From Amycolatopsis iheyensis (GTDB lineage: Bacteria > Actinomycetota > Actinomycetes > Mycobacteriales > Pseudonocardiaceae): a DNA stretch of 64,000 bases. The DNA is taken from assembly GCF_024703995.1 (NCBI RefSeq), contig NZ_JAMXQV010000020.1, forward strand, positions 124,001 through 188,000. Direction: 5' to 3'. The translations under genes and the position numbers were made by a program. This document shows positions 26,582-35,065 of this stretch, one piece after another. Position 1 is the first letter of the stretch, and each line of letters opens with the position of its first letter. The notes under the pieces were generated by a model. That model worked only from the letters and a program-made list of their open reading frames with translations. It ran no database searches and was not told the DNA's origin.

Positions 26582-26603
26582 GCTGGCTGAACTCTCAATG
26601 AAC
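26582..26603 (-). promoter_or_regulatory. PHO-box-like direct repeat upstream of pit
   Basis: On the minus strand two 11-base units follow each other directly: GTTCATTGAGA (26603-26593) and GTTCAGCCAGC (26592-26582). Each begins GTTCA, as in the 11-bp direct repeats bound by PhoP in Streptomyces. Only two units are clear, so this would be a minimal site. The match is visual. Confidence 0.5.
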
Positions 26604-26736
26604 CGGTAAGCGCTTTCCTCGCATATACGGCAATTCCGGCACGGTAGGGCTGACCCGACCTCCGAACCGGGGGCCTGGCCCAGTGCCGCCACCCCCGGCC
26701 GCCTGCGACCGTCGAGGCCGGGCGAAAGGGGCAGCG

Positions 26737-28146
26737 ATGCACAAGCTGGGGTGGGCGGTCGTCGCGACGACGGCGTCGGCGGTGTTGTTCTTCTTCGGCA
26801 CTGGTCTGGACCCCGTGCCCGAGCTCGCCTGGCTCGCGCCGCTGCCGGTCCTGCTGCTGGCGCCCCGGGTGCCCGGCGCGGCCGCGCTCGGCTGCGCGTT
26901 CGCCGCCTACCTCGCCGGCAGCTGCGGCAGCTGGAGCTACTTCTGGCACTCGCAGGCGGTGCCGCGGCCGGCGGCGATCGCCATCCTCGGCGGCAGCGCG
27001 CTGCTGTTCGCGCTGGCCACCGGCCTGTTCCGGCTGCTGGTCCGCCGGCACCACGGGTTCCTGGCCGCGCTCGCCGCGCCGGCGTTGTGGACCGTCGCGC
27101 TGTACGTCGTCTCGCTGCTCAACCCGACCGGCCTGATGGGCACGCTGATGACCACCCAGGCCGACCGGCCGTCGGTGCTGCGGCTCGCGGCGGTCACCGG
27201 CGGCTGGGGTGTGGAGTTCCTGGTGCTGTTCGTCGCGGCCGCGGTGGCCGCGGCGCTCGCCCCCGGGGTCCGCGCCCGATCGCGGCTGACCGGGCTGGTG
27301 GCCGTGGCCGCCGTGCTGGGCGGGCTCGTCTTCTGGAGCCTCCCGGCGCCCGCCGGGCCGTCGACGCGGATCGCCCTGGTCGCGCCGGGCCAGAGCCGCT
27401 GGGCGGTCGACGTCGCCACCCCGGACGGCCAGGCGCTGGTCCAGTCCTATGTGGACCAGATCCGGCGGCTGCCGGACGGCGTCCGGGCCGTGGTGCTCCC
27501 GGAGGCGGCGTTCGCGGTGGACCCGGCCAGCCGACCGAAGCTCGTCGACGCCTTCGCGGACGTCGCCCGGGTCCGCGACCTCGACGTCGTCACCGGCGTC
27601 CTCGACACCACCGCCGAAGGCCGGTTCAACGCCGCGCTCGCCGTGCCGCCGTCCGGCGCGCCGGTCGAATACCGCAAGTGGCACAACGGGGATTCGAAGA
27701 ACATCGCCTCCGGCACGGAGCTCGCCCGCGTGGCCGGGATCGGGCTGATGGTGTGCATGGACGTCAACTTCGCGAACCCGAGCGGCGACTACGGCGACGC
27801 CGGCACGGGCCTGGTGCTGATCCCGGCGTCCGACGAGGACGTCGACGGCTGGGAACACAGCCGCACGGCGCTGATCCGCGGCGTCGAGAACGGCTTCTCG
27901 GTGGCGTGGAGCGCGGCCCGGGGCACGCCGATGCTGGCGGACGCCCAGGGCCACGTCCTGGCCGACGCGCACACCGGCGGCCGGCCGTTCACCGTCGTCG
28001 TCGCCGACGTCCCGCTCGGACCGGGCCACACGTTCTACGCCCGCTTCGGCGACTGGTTCGCGTGGCTGTGCGGGCTGATCGCGGCGGCCGGGATCGCGGC
28101 GGGCGCGCGGAAGTCGTCAGACTTCGAGCGCCTTGGCGTTGCGTAG
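26737..28146 (+). CDS. Membrane carbon-nitrogen hydrolase, apolipoprotein N-acyltransferase-like
   Basis: The 469-residue protein has six hydrophobic N-terminal helices (residues 1-205) and a nitrilase-type domain (about 215-445). The catalytic triad is visible: Glu in VLPEAAF, Lys in YRKWHNGDS and Cys in LMVCMDVNF. This is the layout of Lnt, which acylates lipoproteins, but the sequence is divergent and actinobacteria often have several such paralogues. The last 60 bases of the gene are part of a tandem duplication shared with the convergent esterase gene. Confidence 0.85.
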   Translation: MHKLGWAVVATTASAVLFFFGTGLDPVPELAWLAPLPVLLLAPRVPGAAALGCAFAAYLAGSCGSWSYFWHSQAVPRPAAIAILGGSALLFALATGLFRLLVRRHHGFLAALAAPALWTVALYVVSLLNPTGLMGTLMTTQADRPSVLRLAAVTGGWGVEFLVLFVAAAVAAALAPGVRARSRLTGLVAVAAVLGGLVFWSLPAPAGPSTRIALVAPGQSRWAVDVATPDGQALVQSYVDQIRRLPDGVRAVVLPEAAFAVDPASRPKLVDAFADVARVRDLDVVTGVLDTTAEGRFNAALAVPPSGAPVEYRKWHNGDSKNIASGTELARVAGIGLMVCMDVNFANPSGDYGDAGTGLVLIPASDEDVDGWEHSRTALIRGVENGFSVAWSAARGTPMLADAQGHVLADAHTGGRPFTVVVADVPLGPGHTFYARFGDWFAWLCGLIAAAGIAAGARKSSDFERLGVA

Positions 28147-28435
28147 CACCTTCGACCACGCCGGGTCCGCACACAACATGCAGGCAGGCCCGAAGAAGAC
28201 GCCGCGCGCCTGCTGGTCGCCCGCGAGCCAGTAGCGGAACCACGCGGTGAGCGCGGCGTCGTTACAGCCGGGATCGCGGCGGGCGCGCGGAAGTCGTCAG
28301 ACTTCGAGCGCCTTGGCGTTGCGTAGCACCTTCGACCACGCCGGGTCCGCACACAACATGCAGGCAGGCCCGAAGAAGACGCCGCGCGCCTGCGAGTCGC
28401 CCGCGAGCCAGTAGCGGAACCACGCGGTGAGCGCG
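28087..28435. repeat. Tandem 169-bp duplication at a convergent gene junction
   Basis: Bases 28087-28255 and 28267-28435 are the same sequence at a fixed offset of 180 bases, with only two differences (at 28214-28215 against 28394-28395). Each copy spans the final 60 bases of the CN-hydrolase coding sequence and about 139 bases of the 3' end of the convergent esterase. The outer copy (28087-28255) therefore holds a stranded esterase C-terminus on the minus strand (28117-28255). An 11-base linker separates the copies. Confidence 0.95.
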
Positions 28436-29097
28436 CCGCGGAAGCCGCCGCCGTCGCCGGCCGGGGTGAAGTGAGTGGCCCCGGCGAGCTCGGCGTAGAC
28501 GGCGGGCACGTGCAACGCCGCGTAGTAGCGCGGGATCACCAGCAACCCCGGCAGGACGACGACATCGAACTGGCCGCCGAAGAAGAGCACCGGGCCGTGC
28601 AGGGCGCCGACGGACCCCTGCGGTCCCGGCTCGATCGGGACGGTGGTCGTGACGAGCGGATCGGCGCCCGCGGCGATGGCCCCGCCGCCGCCCTGGGAGT
28701 GCCCGGTGGCGCCGACGTGCGCGGTGTCGATCCGGCCGAAGTACGCGCTGCCCGGCCGGGCGTTCTCCGCGATGAGCGTGCGGGCGCCGTCGAGCATCTC
28801 CCGGCCGGTGCCGGAGTTCGTCGTGTCGGCGGCCGCGACGACGAAGCCGTAGGACGCGAGGTGGCGCAGCAGCCCCGCGTAGACCGCCGGCACCGCGCCG
28901 GTGCCGTTGCCCCAGACGATCACCGGGTGCGTGCCGGTGCCGAGGTCGGCCGGGCGGAAGACGGTGTGGGTCGCGTCGAGGGCCTCGCTGACGACGGCGT
29001 ACGGGCCCGGCTCGGCCCAGTCCACCGGCGCCGCCTGCGCGGGTTGGGGCACCACGAAAAGAGCCGTCAAGAGCGCCACGAGCCACAGCCGTCGCAT
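28297..29097 (-). CDS. Secreted alpha/beta hydrolase (chlorophyllase/PET-hydrolase-like)
   Basis: The 266-residue protein has a signal peptide (about 1-22, ending AQA). The serine nucleophile is in VGATGHSQGGGGAI near residue 132; Asp in FGGQFDVV and His in GATHFTP complete the likely triad. Two C-terminal cysteines in PACMLCADP may form a disulfide. The fold group contains chlorophyllase-like and cutinase/PETase-like esterases; the substrate is not known. The last 46 codons are repeated just beyond the stop. Confidence 0.85.
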   Translation of the reverse strand: MRRLWLVALLTALFVVPQPAQAAPVDWAEPGPYAVVSEALDATHTVFRPADLGTGTHPVIVWGNGTGAVPAVYAGLLRHLASYGFVVAAADTTNSGTGREMLDGARTLIAENARPGSAYFGRIDTAHVGATGHSQGGGGAIAAGADPLVTTTVPIEPGPQGSVGALHGPVLFFGGQFDVVVLPGLLVIPRYYAALHVPAVYAELAGATHFTPAGDGGGFRGALTAWFRYWLAGDSQARGVFFGPACMLCADPAWSKVLRNAKALEV

Positions 29098-29280
29098 GTC
29101 TTCTCCCTGTCACGTCGTCGGAACAGTCAAGAACATGATCGGACGGCGAGCCGGGCGGCCTGATTGTGATCCGACACAAAGAACCGCCGTCATCTCTGAG
29201 CGTTCTCCCAGGTCGTCTCCCCCGACCTGTGACGCACCATGACCTGCATCACTTACTGACGGGTAACTGGAGGAGTCGGA

Positions 29281-30147
29281 ATGCGGGTCACCAACGGCGG
29301 TGTCAAGCGAACCCTGGCCGTGCTCGCCGCGGCGCTCACCTTCGGCGCGGTCGCGCCGGCGGTCGCGGACGCGGCGCCGAGCAACGGCTGGAACGACTGG
29401 GGCTGCCGGCCGGGCGCCGCCCATCCGGAGCCGGTCGTGCTCGTGCACGGCCTCGGCGCGAACGACACCGTCAACTGGTTCTTCCACGCGCCGAAGATCG
29501 CCGCCCAGGGGTACTGCGTCTTCTGGCTGACCTACGGCACCGGGATCCTCGGCCCCGGCGTCGGCGGGCTCGCGTCCATGCGGGACAGCGCCGCGCAGCT
29601 CGGCCGGTTCGTCGATCGCGTGCGATCCACGACCGGGGCGGCGAAGGTCGACATCGTCGGGCACTCCGAGGGCAGCACCATGCCGGCGTACTACCTGAAG
29701 TACAACGGCGGCGCGGCGAAGGTCGCGCACTTCGTCGGCTTCGGCGCGAACTACCGCGGCACCACGCTCGGCGGCCTCGACAAGCTGGCGAAGGCGCTGC
29801 TGACCACCGTCCCCGGCCTCGACCTGGTCCTGCGGACCGCGTGCGGCTCGTGCAAGGAGTACCTGGCGCCGTCGGCCTTCCTGGACGACCTCGGCCGCGG
29901 CGGGGTGCACGTCGCCGGGCCGACGTACACGAACATCGTCAGCAAGTACGACGAAGTCGTGACGCCCTACACGAGCGGGATCATGAACGAGCCGGGCGCG
30001 ACGGACATCGTGCTGCAGGACTTCTGCTCCTCCGATGCTTCGGGGCACCTGAGCCAGGCGGTCGACCCGAACGTCACCGGCTTGATCCTGCACGCGCTCG
30101 ACGCGTCCTACACGCCGAAGTGCACGCCGTTCACGCTTCCGCTGTGA
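29281..30147 (+). CDS. Secreted class 2 lipase
   Basis: The 288-residue protein starts after a GGAGGAG ribosome site and has a signal peptide (about 1-32, ending ADA). The oxyanion motif is PVVLVHGLGAND, the nucleophile serine is in VDIVGHSEGSTMP near residue 127, and a catalytic histidine is plausible in ASGHLSQ. Cysteines at both ends (WGCRPG, YCVF, CGSCKEY and PKCTPF) suggest disulfides. This is the Lipase_2 family of secreted actinobacterial triacylglycerol lipases. It is divergent from the esterase gene, so the two may share signals. Confidence 0.9.
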   Translation: MRVTNGGVKRTLAVLAAALTFGAVAPAVADAAPSNGWNDWGCRPGAAHPEPVVLVHGLGANDTVNWFFHAPKIAAQGYCVFWLTYGTGILGPGVGGLASMRDSAAQLGRFVDRVRSTTGAAKVDIVGHSEGSTMPAYYLKYNGGAAKVAHFVGFGANYRGTTLGGLDKLAKALLTTVPGLDLVLRTACGSCKEYLAPSAFLDDLGRGGVHVAGPTYTNIVSKYDEVVTPYTSGIMNEPGATDIVLQDFCSSDASGHLSQAVDPNVTGLILHALDASYTPKCTPFTLPL

Positions 30148-31288
30148 GCGGGTTCTGGCCGAGGTACCGCCGCCCGTTCTCGGCGGACTCCCGCACGGCG
30201 TCGAACCCGTACGCCACCATCGCGGACTCGTAGGCCGCCACGGCGTCGAGCGGCGGGGATCCGGCCAGCGCGGAAGCCAGCACCGCACCGTCACGCAACG
30301 CGGTGTTGGCACCCGCGCCGCCGGCCGGGCTCATCGCGTGGATCGCGTCGCCGACGAGTGTCACGCGCGAGGGCTCCCACTGCTCGATCGGGATGCTGGT
30401 GCGGATCGGCTGCGGGAACGTCGCCGGGACGTCCCAGTGCTCGACCATCGCCCGCGCCAGCGGGTGCCAGCCGTCGACCAGTCCCAGCGCGACCTTCCGC
30501 AGGTCGCCGGGGGTCATCGCGGCGAGCTCCGCCTCGGTGTGGCCGACGACTTCCCAGCGCGCCCCGACCGAGCACGTCATGTACGGCTCGTCGTCGCGCA
30601 GCCGCAGGTCCGGCGCGAGCCGCGCGCACGCCTGGGCGACCGGCTCCGGGTAGTCGACCGGCGCGAACCCGGCCATCGTGCGATCCGGGCCGACCATCAT
30701 CGAGAACACCGCGAACATCTCCGGCTCGAACAGCGCCCGCGCTTCCGCGGTGAGCGGGATCCGGCCGTAGAGGTGCACGAGGCCGGCGTCGACCACCTGG
30801 GCGTGCGGGAGATAGTGCCGCCGCACCGCGGAGTTGATGCCGTCCGCGCCGACCAGCAGGCTGCCGCGGGCGGAAGTCCCGTCGGCGAAGAACGCGGTCA
30901 CGCCGTCTTCGTCGGTCTCGTAGTGCGTGAACCGCTTGCCGTAGGCGACTGCCTGGCCGTGTAGCAGGATCTGCCGCAGGGTGAAGCGGTTGATGTTGAG
31001 GTGCGTGCCCTCGTCTTCCAGGCGGGCACGCAGCCGCAGCCGGTCGTCGTAGACGTTGGTGTGCGGCAGCGCGCGTCCCGCGGTGGCGCGGAACAGTTCG
31101 TGCAGCTCGGGCGGCAGCACGTCGTGCAACGCCGAGTCGCCGACGCCGCTGATGTGCAGCCGGTACCCCTGCTTGCGCGCACCGGGCGACTCGTCCCGTT
31201 CGTATACCTGGCACGGGATTGCGGCTCGCCGCAGACCGCGCGCCAAGCTCAGGCCACCCAGACCGGCGCCGATGATGATCACGGACAC
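30131..31288 (-). CDS. FAD-dependent monooxygenase
   Basis: Starting at GTG 31286-31288, the 385-residue protein has the FAD motif SVIIIGAGLGGLSLARGLRR at its start, the DG motif LLVGADGINSAVRRHYLP and VTLVGDAIHAMSPAGGAGAN near residue 300. It belongs to the class A flavin hydroxylases, close to aromatic and secondary-metabolite monooxygenases. No regulator or pathway neighbour is visible. The 3' end overlaps the convergent lipase by 17 bases. Confidence 0.87.
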   Translation of the reverse strand: MSVIIIGAGLGGLSLARGLRRAAIPCQVYERDESPGARKQGYRLHISGVGDSALHDVLPPELHELFRATAGRALPHTNVYDDRLRLRARLEDEGTHLNINRFTLRQILLHGQAVAYGKRFTHYETDEDGVTAFFADGTSARGSLLVGADGINSAVRRHYLPHAQVVDAGLVHLYGRIPLTAEARALFEPEMFAVFSMMVGPDRTMAGFAPVDYPEPVAQACARLAPDLRLRDDEPYMTCSVGARWEVVGHTEAELAAMTPGDLRKVALGLVDGWHPLARAMVEHWDVPATFPQPIRTSIPIEQWEPSRVTLVGDAIHAMSPAGGAGANTALRDGAVLASALAGSPPLDAVAAYESAMVAYGFDAVRESAENGRRYLGQNPLTAEA

Positions 31289-31395
31289 AGCTGTCCCTTC
31301 GTCGCTTCCGAGGAAGGGACGCACAGGTGAGCCTGCTGGTGCTGCCCGGACTAACCCATACCGGACTGTGTCTTCGCGCGTCCTCGCTTCCGACG

Positions 31396-32541
31396 TTAGC
31401 GCACCCGATCTCCGGCGCGCCACACCGAGTACGTGAGCGGCACACCCGGCCGGTAAGCCAGGTGTGTCACCGACGGCGCGTCGAGGACATGGACGTCGGC
31501 TCGCGCACCGGGCCGCAGGAAGCCCACGTCCTCACGGCGCAACGCCTTCGCGCCGCCCGCGGTGGCCGACCAGACCGCCTCTTCGATCGTCATCCGCATC
31601 TGCAGCACCGCCGTCGCGACGCAGAACGCCATCGACGTCGTGTACGAGCTGCCCGGGTTCGCGTTGCTGGCCAGCGCAACGGTCGCGCCCGCGTCCAGCA
31701 GCCGCCGCGCCGGGGCCAGGGGCTGCCGGGTCGACAGGTCGCACGCGGGCAGAAGCGTCGCCACGGTGTCCGAGGCCGCGAGGGCTTCGACGTCGGCATC
31801 GCTCAGGTAGGTGCAGTGGTCGACGCTCGCCGCGTCCAGCTCCACCGCGAGCCGCACGCCCGGGCCTTCGCCGAGCTGGTTGCCGTGCACGCGCAAGCCG
31901 AGCCCGCGTTCGGCGGCGGCCTTCAGGACCCGTGCCGACTGGGCCTCGTCGAACGCGCCCGTCTCGCAGAAGACGTCCGCCCAGCGCACGGCTCCGGCCA
32001 CCGCGTCGAGCATCTCGCCACAGACGAGGTCCACATAGGACTCCGCGTCGGCGCCCGGCGGCACCAGGTGCGCGCCGAGGAACGTGACCTCGTCGGCCAC
32101 CTCGCCGGCGATCCGCGCACTCCGCGCCTCGTCTTCGACCGTGAGGCCGTAGCCGGTTTTCGTCTCCAGGCAGGTCGTCCCCTGCCGCGCCGCCTCGTCG
32201 ACGTGCCGGCGCAGGTTCGCCGCCAGCTGCTCGTCGGACGCCTCGCGCGTCGCGCCGACGGTGATGGCGATTCCACCCGCCGTGTAAGGCTTTCCGGCCA
32301 TCCGCGCTTCGAACTCGGCCGTGCGGTCGCCCGCGAAGACGAGGTGCGTGTGGCTGTCGACCCACCCGGGCAGCACCGCGCGGCCTTCGACGTCGACGCG
32401 CTCGTCGGCGTCCGGCGCTCGACCGGCCGGGCCCACCCAGGCGATCTCCCCGTCGGCCATGACCAGCGCCGCGTCGGTCAGCCGGCCCAGCTCGGGGTCG
32501 TTCGTCGTCAGCTCGCCGATACCCGTGATCAGGACTGCCAC
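31396..32541 (-). CDS. hutI: Imidazolonepropionase
   Basis: The 381-residue amidohydrolase starts at GTG 32539-32541, overlapping the hutF stop region by 13 bases. Metal ligands are in LPGWVDSHTHLVFAGDR, and the substrate motif ETKTGYGLT, the FLGAHLVPP segment and VHGNQLGEGPG follow. It opens the imidazolone ring to N-formimino-L-glutamate, the third step of histidine breakdown. It is the last gene of the operon. Confidence 0.94.
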   Translation of the reverse strand: MAVLITGIGELTTNDPELGRLTDAALVMADGEIAWVGPAGRAPDADERVDVEGRAVLPGWVDSHTHLVFAGDRTAEFEARMAGKPYTAGGIAITVGATREASDEQLAANLRRHVDEAARQGTTCLETKTGYGLTVEDEARSARIAGEVADEVTFLGAHLVPPGADAESYVDLVCGEMLDAVAGAVRWADVFCETGAFDEAQSARVLKAAAERGLGLRVHGNQLGEGPGVRLAVELDAASVDHCTYLSDADVEALAASDTVATLLPACDLSTRQPLAPARRLLDAGATVALASNANPGSSYTTSMAFCVATAVLQMRMTIEEAVWSATAGGAKALRREDVGFLRPGARADVHVLDAPSVTHLAYRPGVPLTYSVWRAGDRVR

Positions 32542-33872
32542 AGTGCCTCGATCTCCTTCGCCAGGACGGTTTCCGGTCGCTCGATCAGCTGGTGCGCACC
32601 CTCTCGCACCACTTCGCGGCCCGCCACCACGACGTGCCGGACGTCGGCGCCGGCGGCCGCGAACACCACGCCGGACGGCTCGATCCCGGCCGTCCGGACG
32701 GAGCCCAGCCCGACGGTGACCAGGTCGGCGCCCGCGCCTTCCGCGAGCCGCCCGACCTCGGGCCAGCCGACGGCGGTGTGATCGGTGCCGGCTTCGAGGA
32801 GCTCCTCGGCGGTGAACCGGCCCCGTTCCTCGCTGGCCAGCCGGTCGTCCAGCTCCAGCGCGCGGGTCTCCTCGAAGGCGTCGACGACGGCGTTGCTGTC
32901 GCTGCCGATGCCCAGGCGGACCCCGGCGTCCCGCAGCTCGCGCGCGGGGCCGATGCCGTCGCCGAGGTCGCGCTCGGTGGTCGGGCAGAAGCACGCGCGA
33001 GCCCGGGCGGCGCCGAGCCGGTCGATGTCCTGCCCGGTGAGGTGGGTGGCGTGCACGGCGACGAGCCGGTCGGTCAGCACTCCGCGCTGGTAAAGGAGTT
33101 CCGTGGGGGTGCAGCCGTAGGCGACCTGGCACTGCTCGTTCTCGGCGCGCTGCTCGGAGAGGTGGATGTGCACGACCCGCGCACTGTCCACAAGCGACAA
33201 CTCGGCGGCCGGCACCGCCCGCACCGAGTGGATCGCCGCGCCGACGCGGAACAGCTCGTCCTCCGCCAGTTCGGCCCCCCGGGCAGCCCACGCCGTCGCC
33301 GAGCCGTCGGAGAACCGGCGCTGGACCTCGTCCGGTTCGACGCCGATGCCGCCCGCGAGGTAGCAGGTGTCCAGGAGGGTCAATCGGATCCCGGCGTCCG
33401 CCGCGGCCTGCCGCAGCGCCGCACCCATCGCGTTCGGGTCGGCGTAGGGCTTCCCGCCCGGCGCGTGGTGCAGGTAGTGGAACTCGCCGACGCTCGTGTA
33501 GCCGGCCAGGACCATCTCGGCGTAGACCCCGCGGGCCAGCCGGTAGTACGTGTCCGGGTCGAGCCGGGACGCCAGGGAGTACATCCGCTCGCGCCACGTC
33601 CAGAACGTGCCGCGTTCGTGGTGCGTCCGGCCCCGCAACGCGCGGTGGAAGGCGTGCGAGTGCCCGTTCGCGAAGCCGGGCAACGTCAGTCCTTCCAGCA
33701 CGGTCCCGGCGCGCGGCGAACCGGGCGTCACGCTCGTGATCCGGCCGTCCGCGACGTCGATCCGGACCCCGGACGCGATCCCGCCGGGCAGCCAGGCCTG
33801 TTCGCACCAGAAAACTGTCGGTGCCGGGCGATAGGCTGGAAACGGGGGGCGCCCCCGCGGGCTGAAGGTCAT
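32529..33872 (-). CDS. hutF: Formimidoylglutamate deiminase
   Basis: The 447-residue amidohydrolase has the metal site in LPGFANGHSHAFHRALRGR near residue 70, RVVHIHLSEQ and VAVHATHL in the middle, and the acidic IGSDSNAVVD near residue 320. The family converts formiminoglutamate to N-formylglutamate and ammonia, so this operon uses the five-step route. The GTG/ATG start at 33872 overlaps the M20 gene stop by four bases. Confidence 0.92.
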   Translation of the reverse strand: MTFSPRGRPPFPAYRPAPTVFWCEQAWLPGGIASGVRIDVADGRITSVTPGSPRAGTVLEGLTLPGFANGHSHAFHRALRGRTHHERGTFWTWRERMYSLASRLDPDTYYRLARGVYAEMVLAGYTSVGEFHYLHHAPGGKPYADPNAMGAALRQAAADAGIRLTLLDTCYLAGGIGVEPDEVQRRFSDGSATAWAARGAELAEDELFRVGAAIHSVRAVPAAELSLVDSARVVHIHLSEQRAENEQCQVAYGCTPTELLYQRGVLTDRLVAVHATHLTGQDIDRLGAARARACFCPTTERDLGDGIGPARELRDAGVRLGIGSDSNAVVDAFEETRALELDDRLASEERGRFTAEELLEAGTDHTAVGWPEVGRLAEGAGADLVTVGLGSVRTAGIEPSGVVFAAAGADVRHVVVAGREVVREGAHQLIERPETVLAKEIEALWQS

Positions 33873-35065
33873 CGCGCCAGCCGCTCCAGGACCGTGGCCA
33901 GCGCCGCGGCGCCGGCCTCGACGTCGTCGGACTCGGCGAACTCCTCCGGCGAGTGGCTGATCCCGGTCGGGTTGCGCACGTAGAGCATCCCGGCCGGGAC
34001 GAACCCGGCGAGGATGGCCGCGTCGTGCCCGGCCCCGGTCGGCAGCTCCGGCGGCGTGCCGAGCCAGCCGCCGAGGTCGCGCCGGAGCGTGTCGTCGAAC
34101 ACGACGTCGTCCGAATAGGACTCACGGGTGACGGTGACCCGGCAGCCCTCTTCCTTAGCGGCGGCCTCCGCGACGCGGGTGATGTCCTCGACCAGCGCCG
34201 GAGTGGCGGTGCCGGGCACCCGCGCGTCGAGCCAGAGGTCCACAGTGGACGCGATGACGTTGGTGCCGCCGGGGGTCGGGACCAGCCGGCCGACGGTCGC
34301 CCGCGCGTCCGGGACGCCCGCCGCCAGCCGCCGGACCGCGGTGACCGTCGCGGCGGCGGGCAGCATCGGGTCGGCGCGGTCGGCCAGCAGCGTCGCGCCG
34401 GCGTGGTTCCCCTGCCCCTCGAAGGAGAACCGCCACCGCCCGTGCGCGATCACCGTGCTGCCGACGGCCACCGGCGCGCCGAGGTCGATGAGCCCGCGGC
34501 CCTGCTCGACGTGCAGCTCCAGGAACTTCCCGACCAGGCCGAGCCGCTCGGGATCGGGGCCGATCAGCGCCGGGTCGAAGCCGGAGCGCGCGGCCGCCTC
34601 GGCGAACGTCACGCCGTCGGCGTCCCGCAGCCCACGCGCCTTGTCCGCGTCGATCGTGCCGGTGAGCAGCCGCGAGCCGAGGCACGGGACACCGAACCGG
34701 CCGCCCTCCTCTTCGGCGAACACGACGACGGCGAACGGCTTGGCCGGCCGGAACCCCTTGTCCCGCAGGTTTTCCACCGCGGCCAGCGCGCTGACGACGC
34801 CGAGTGGCCCGTCGAAGGCGCCGCCGCCGGGAACGGAGTCGAGGTGGCTGCCGGTGACGACGGCGTCCGGGCCCGGCGGGCCCCACCAGGCCCAGATGTT
34901 GCCGTTGTGGTCGGTGTCGACGTCCAGCCCGAGGCCGAGCGCGCGCTCGCTGAACCACGCGCGCAGGTCGTTCTCGGGTGCGTCGAAGGCGTGGCGCGAG
35001 TAGCCGCCGCGCTTCGGGTCGCGCCCGACGTCGCCGATCTCGGCCAACAGCCCCGAAGCCGTCAC
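33869..35065 (-). CDS. M20-family amidohydrolase (annotated type: allantoate amidohydrolase), probable N-formylglutamate hydrolase
   Basis: The 398-residue protein has the dinuclear-metal peptidase signatures: VVTGSHLDSVPGGGAFDG, VVFAEEEGGRFGVPCLGSR, LELHVEQGR and the C-terminal PTGISHSPEEFA. It is closest in form to allantoate amidohydrolases and N-carbamoyl amino-acid hydrolases. Allantoin genes are absent, however, and it lies inside the hut operon between hutU and hutF with four-base overlaps on both sides. The one step with no assigned enzyme here is N-formylglutamate to glutamate plus formate, so that is its most likely reaction. This is inference from context. Confidence 0.85.
   Translation of the reverse strand: MTASGLLAEIGDVGRDPKRGGYSRHAFDAPENDLRAWFSERALGLGLDVDTDHNGNIWAWWGPPGPDAVVTGSHLDSVPGGGAFDGPLGVVSALAAVENLRDKGFRPAKPFAVVVFAEEEGGRFGVPCLGSRLLTGTIDADKARGLRDADGVTFAEAAARSGFDPALIGPDPERLGLVGKFLELHVEQGRGLIDLGAPVAVGSTVIAHGRWRFSFEGQGNHAGATLLADRADPMLPAAATVTAVRRLAAGVPDARATVGRLVPTPGGTNVIASTVDLWLDARVPGTATPALVEDITRVAEAAAKEEGCRVTVTRESYSDDVVFDDTLRRDLGGWLGTPPELPTGAGHDAAILAGFVPAGMLYVRNPTGISHSPEEFAESDDVEAGAAALATVLERLAR

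Noticed and set aside
26500..28029. N-terminal extension of the Pit frame by about 500 residues
   Set aside because: The extension is the antisense of the CN-hydrolase gene; the Pit family start at 26499 has the right length and signature.
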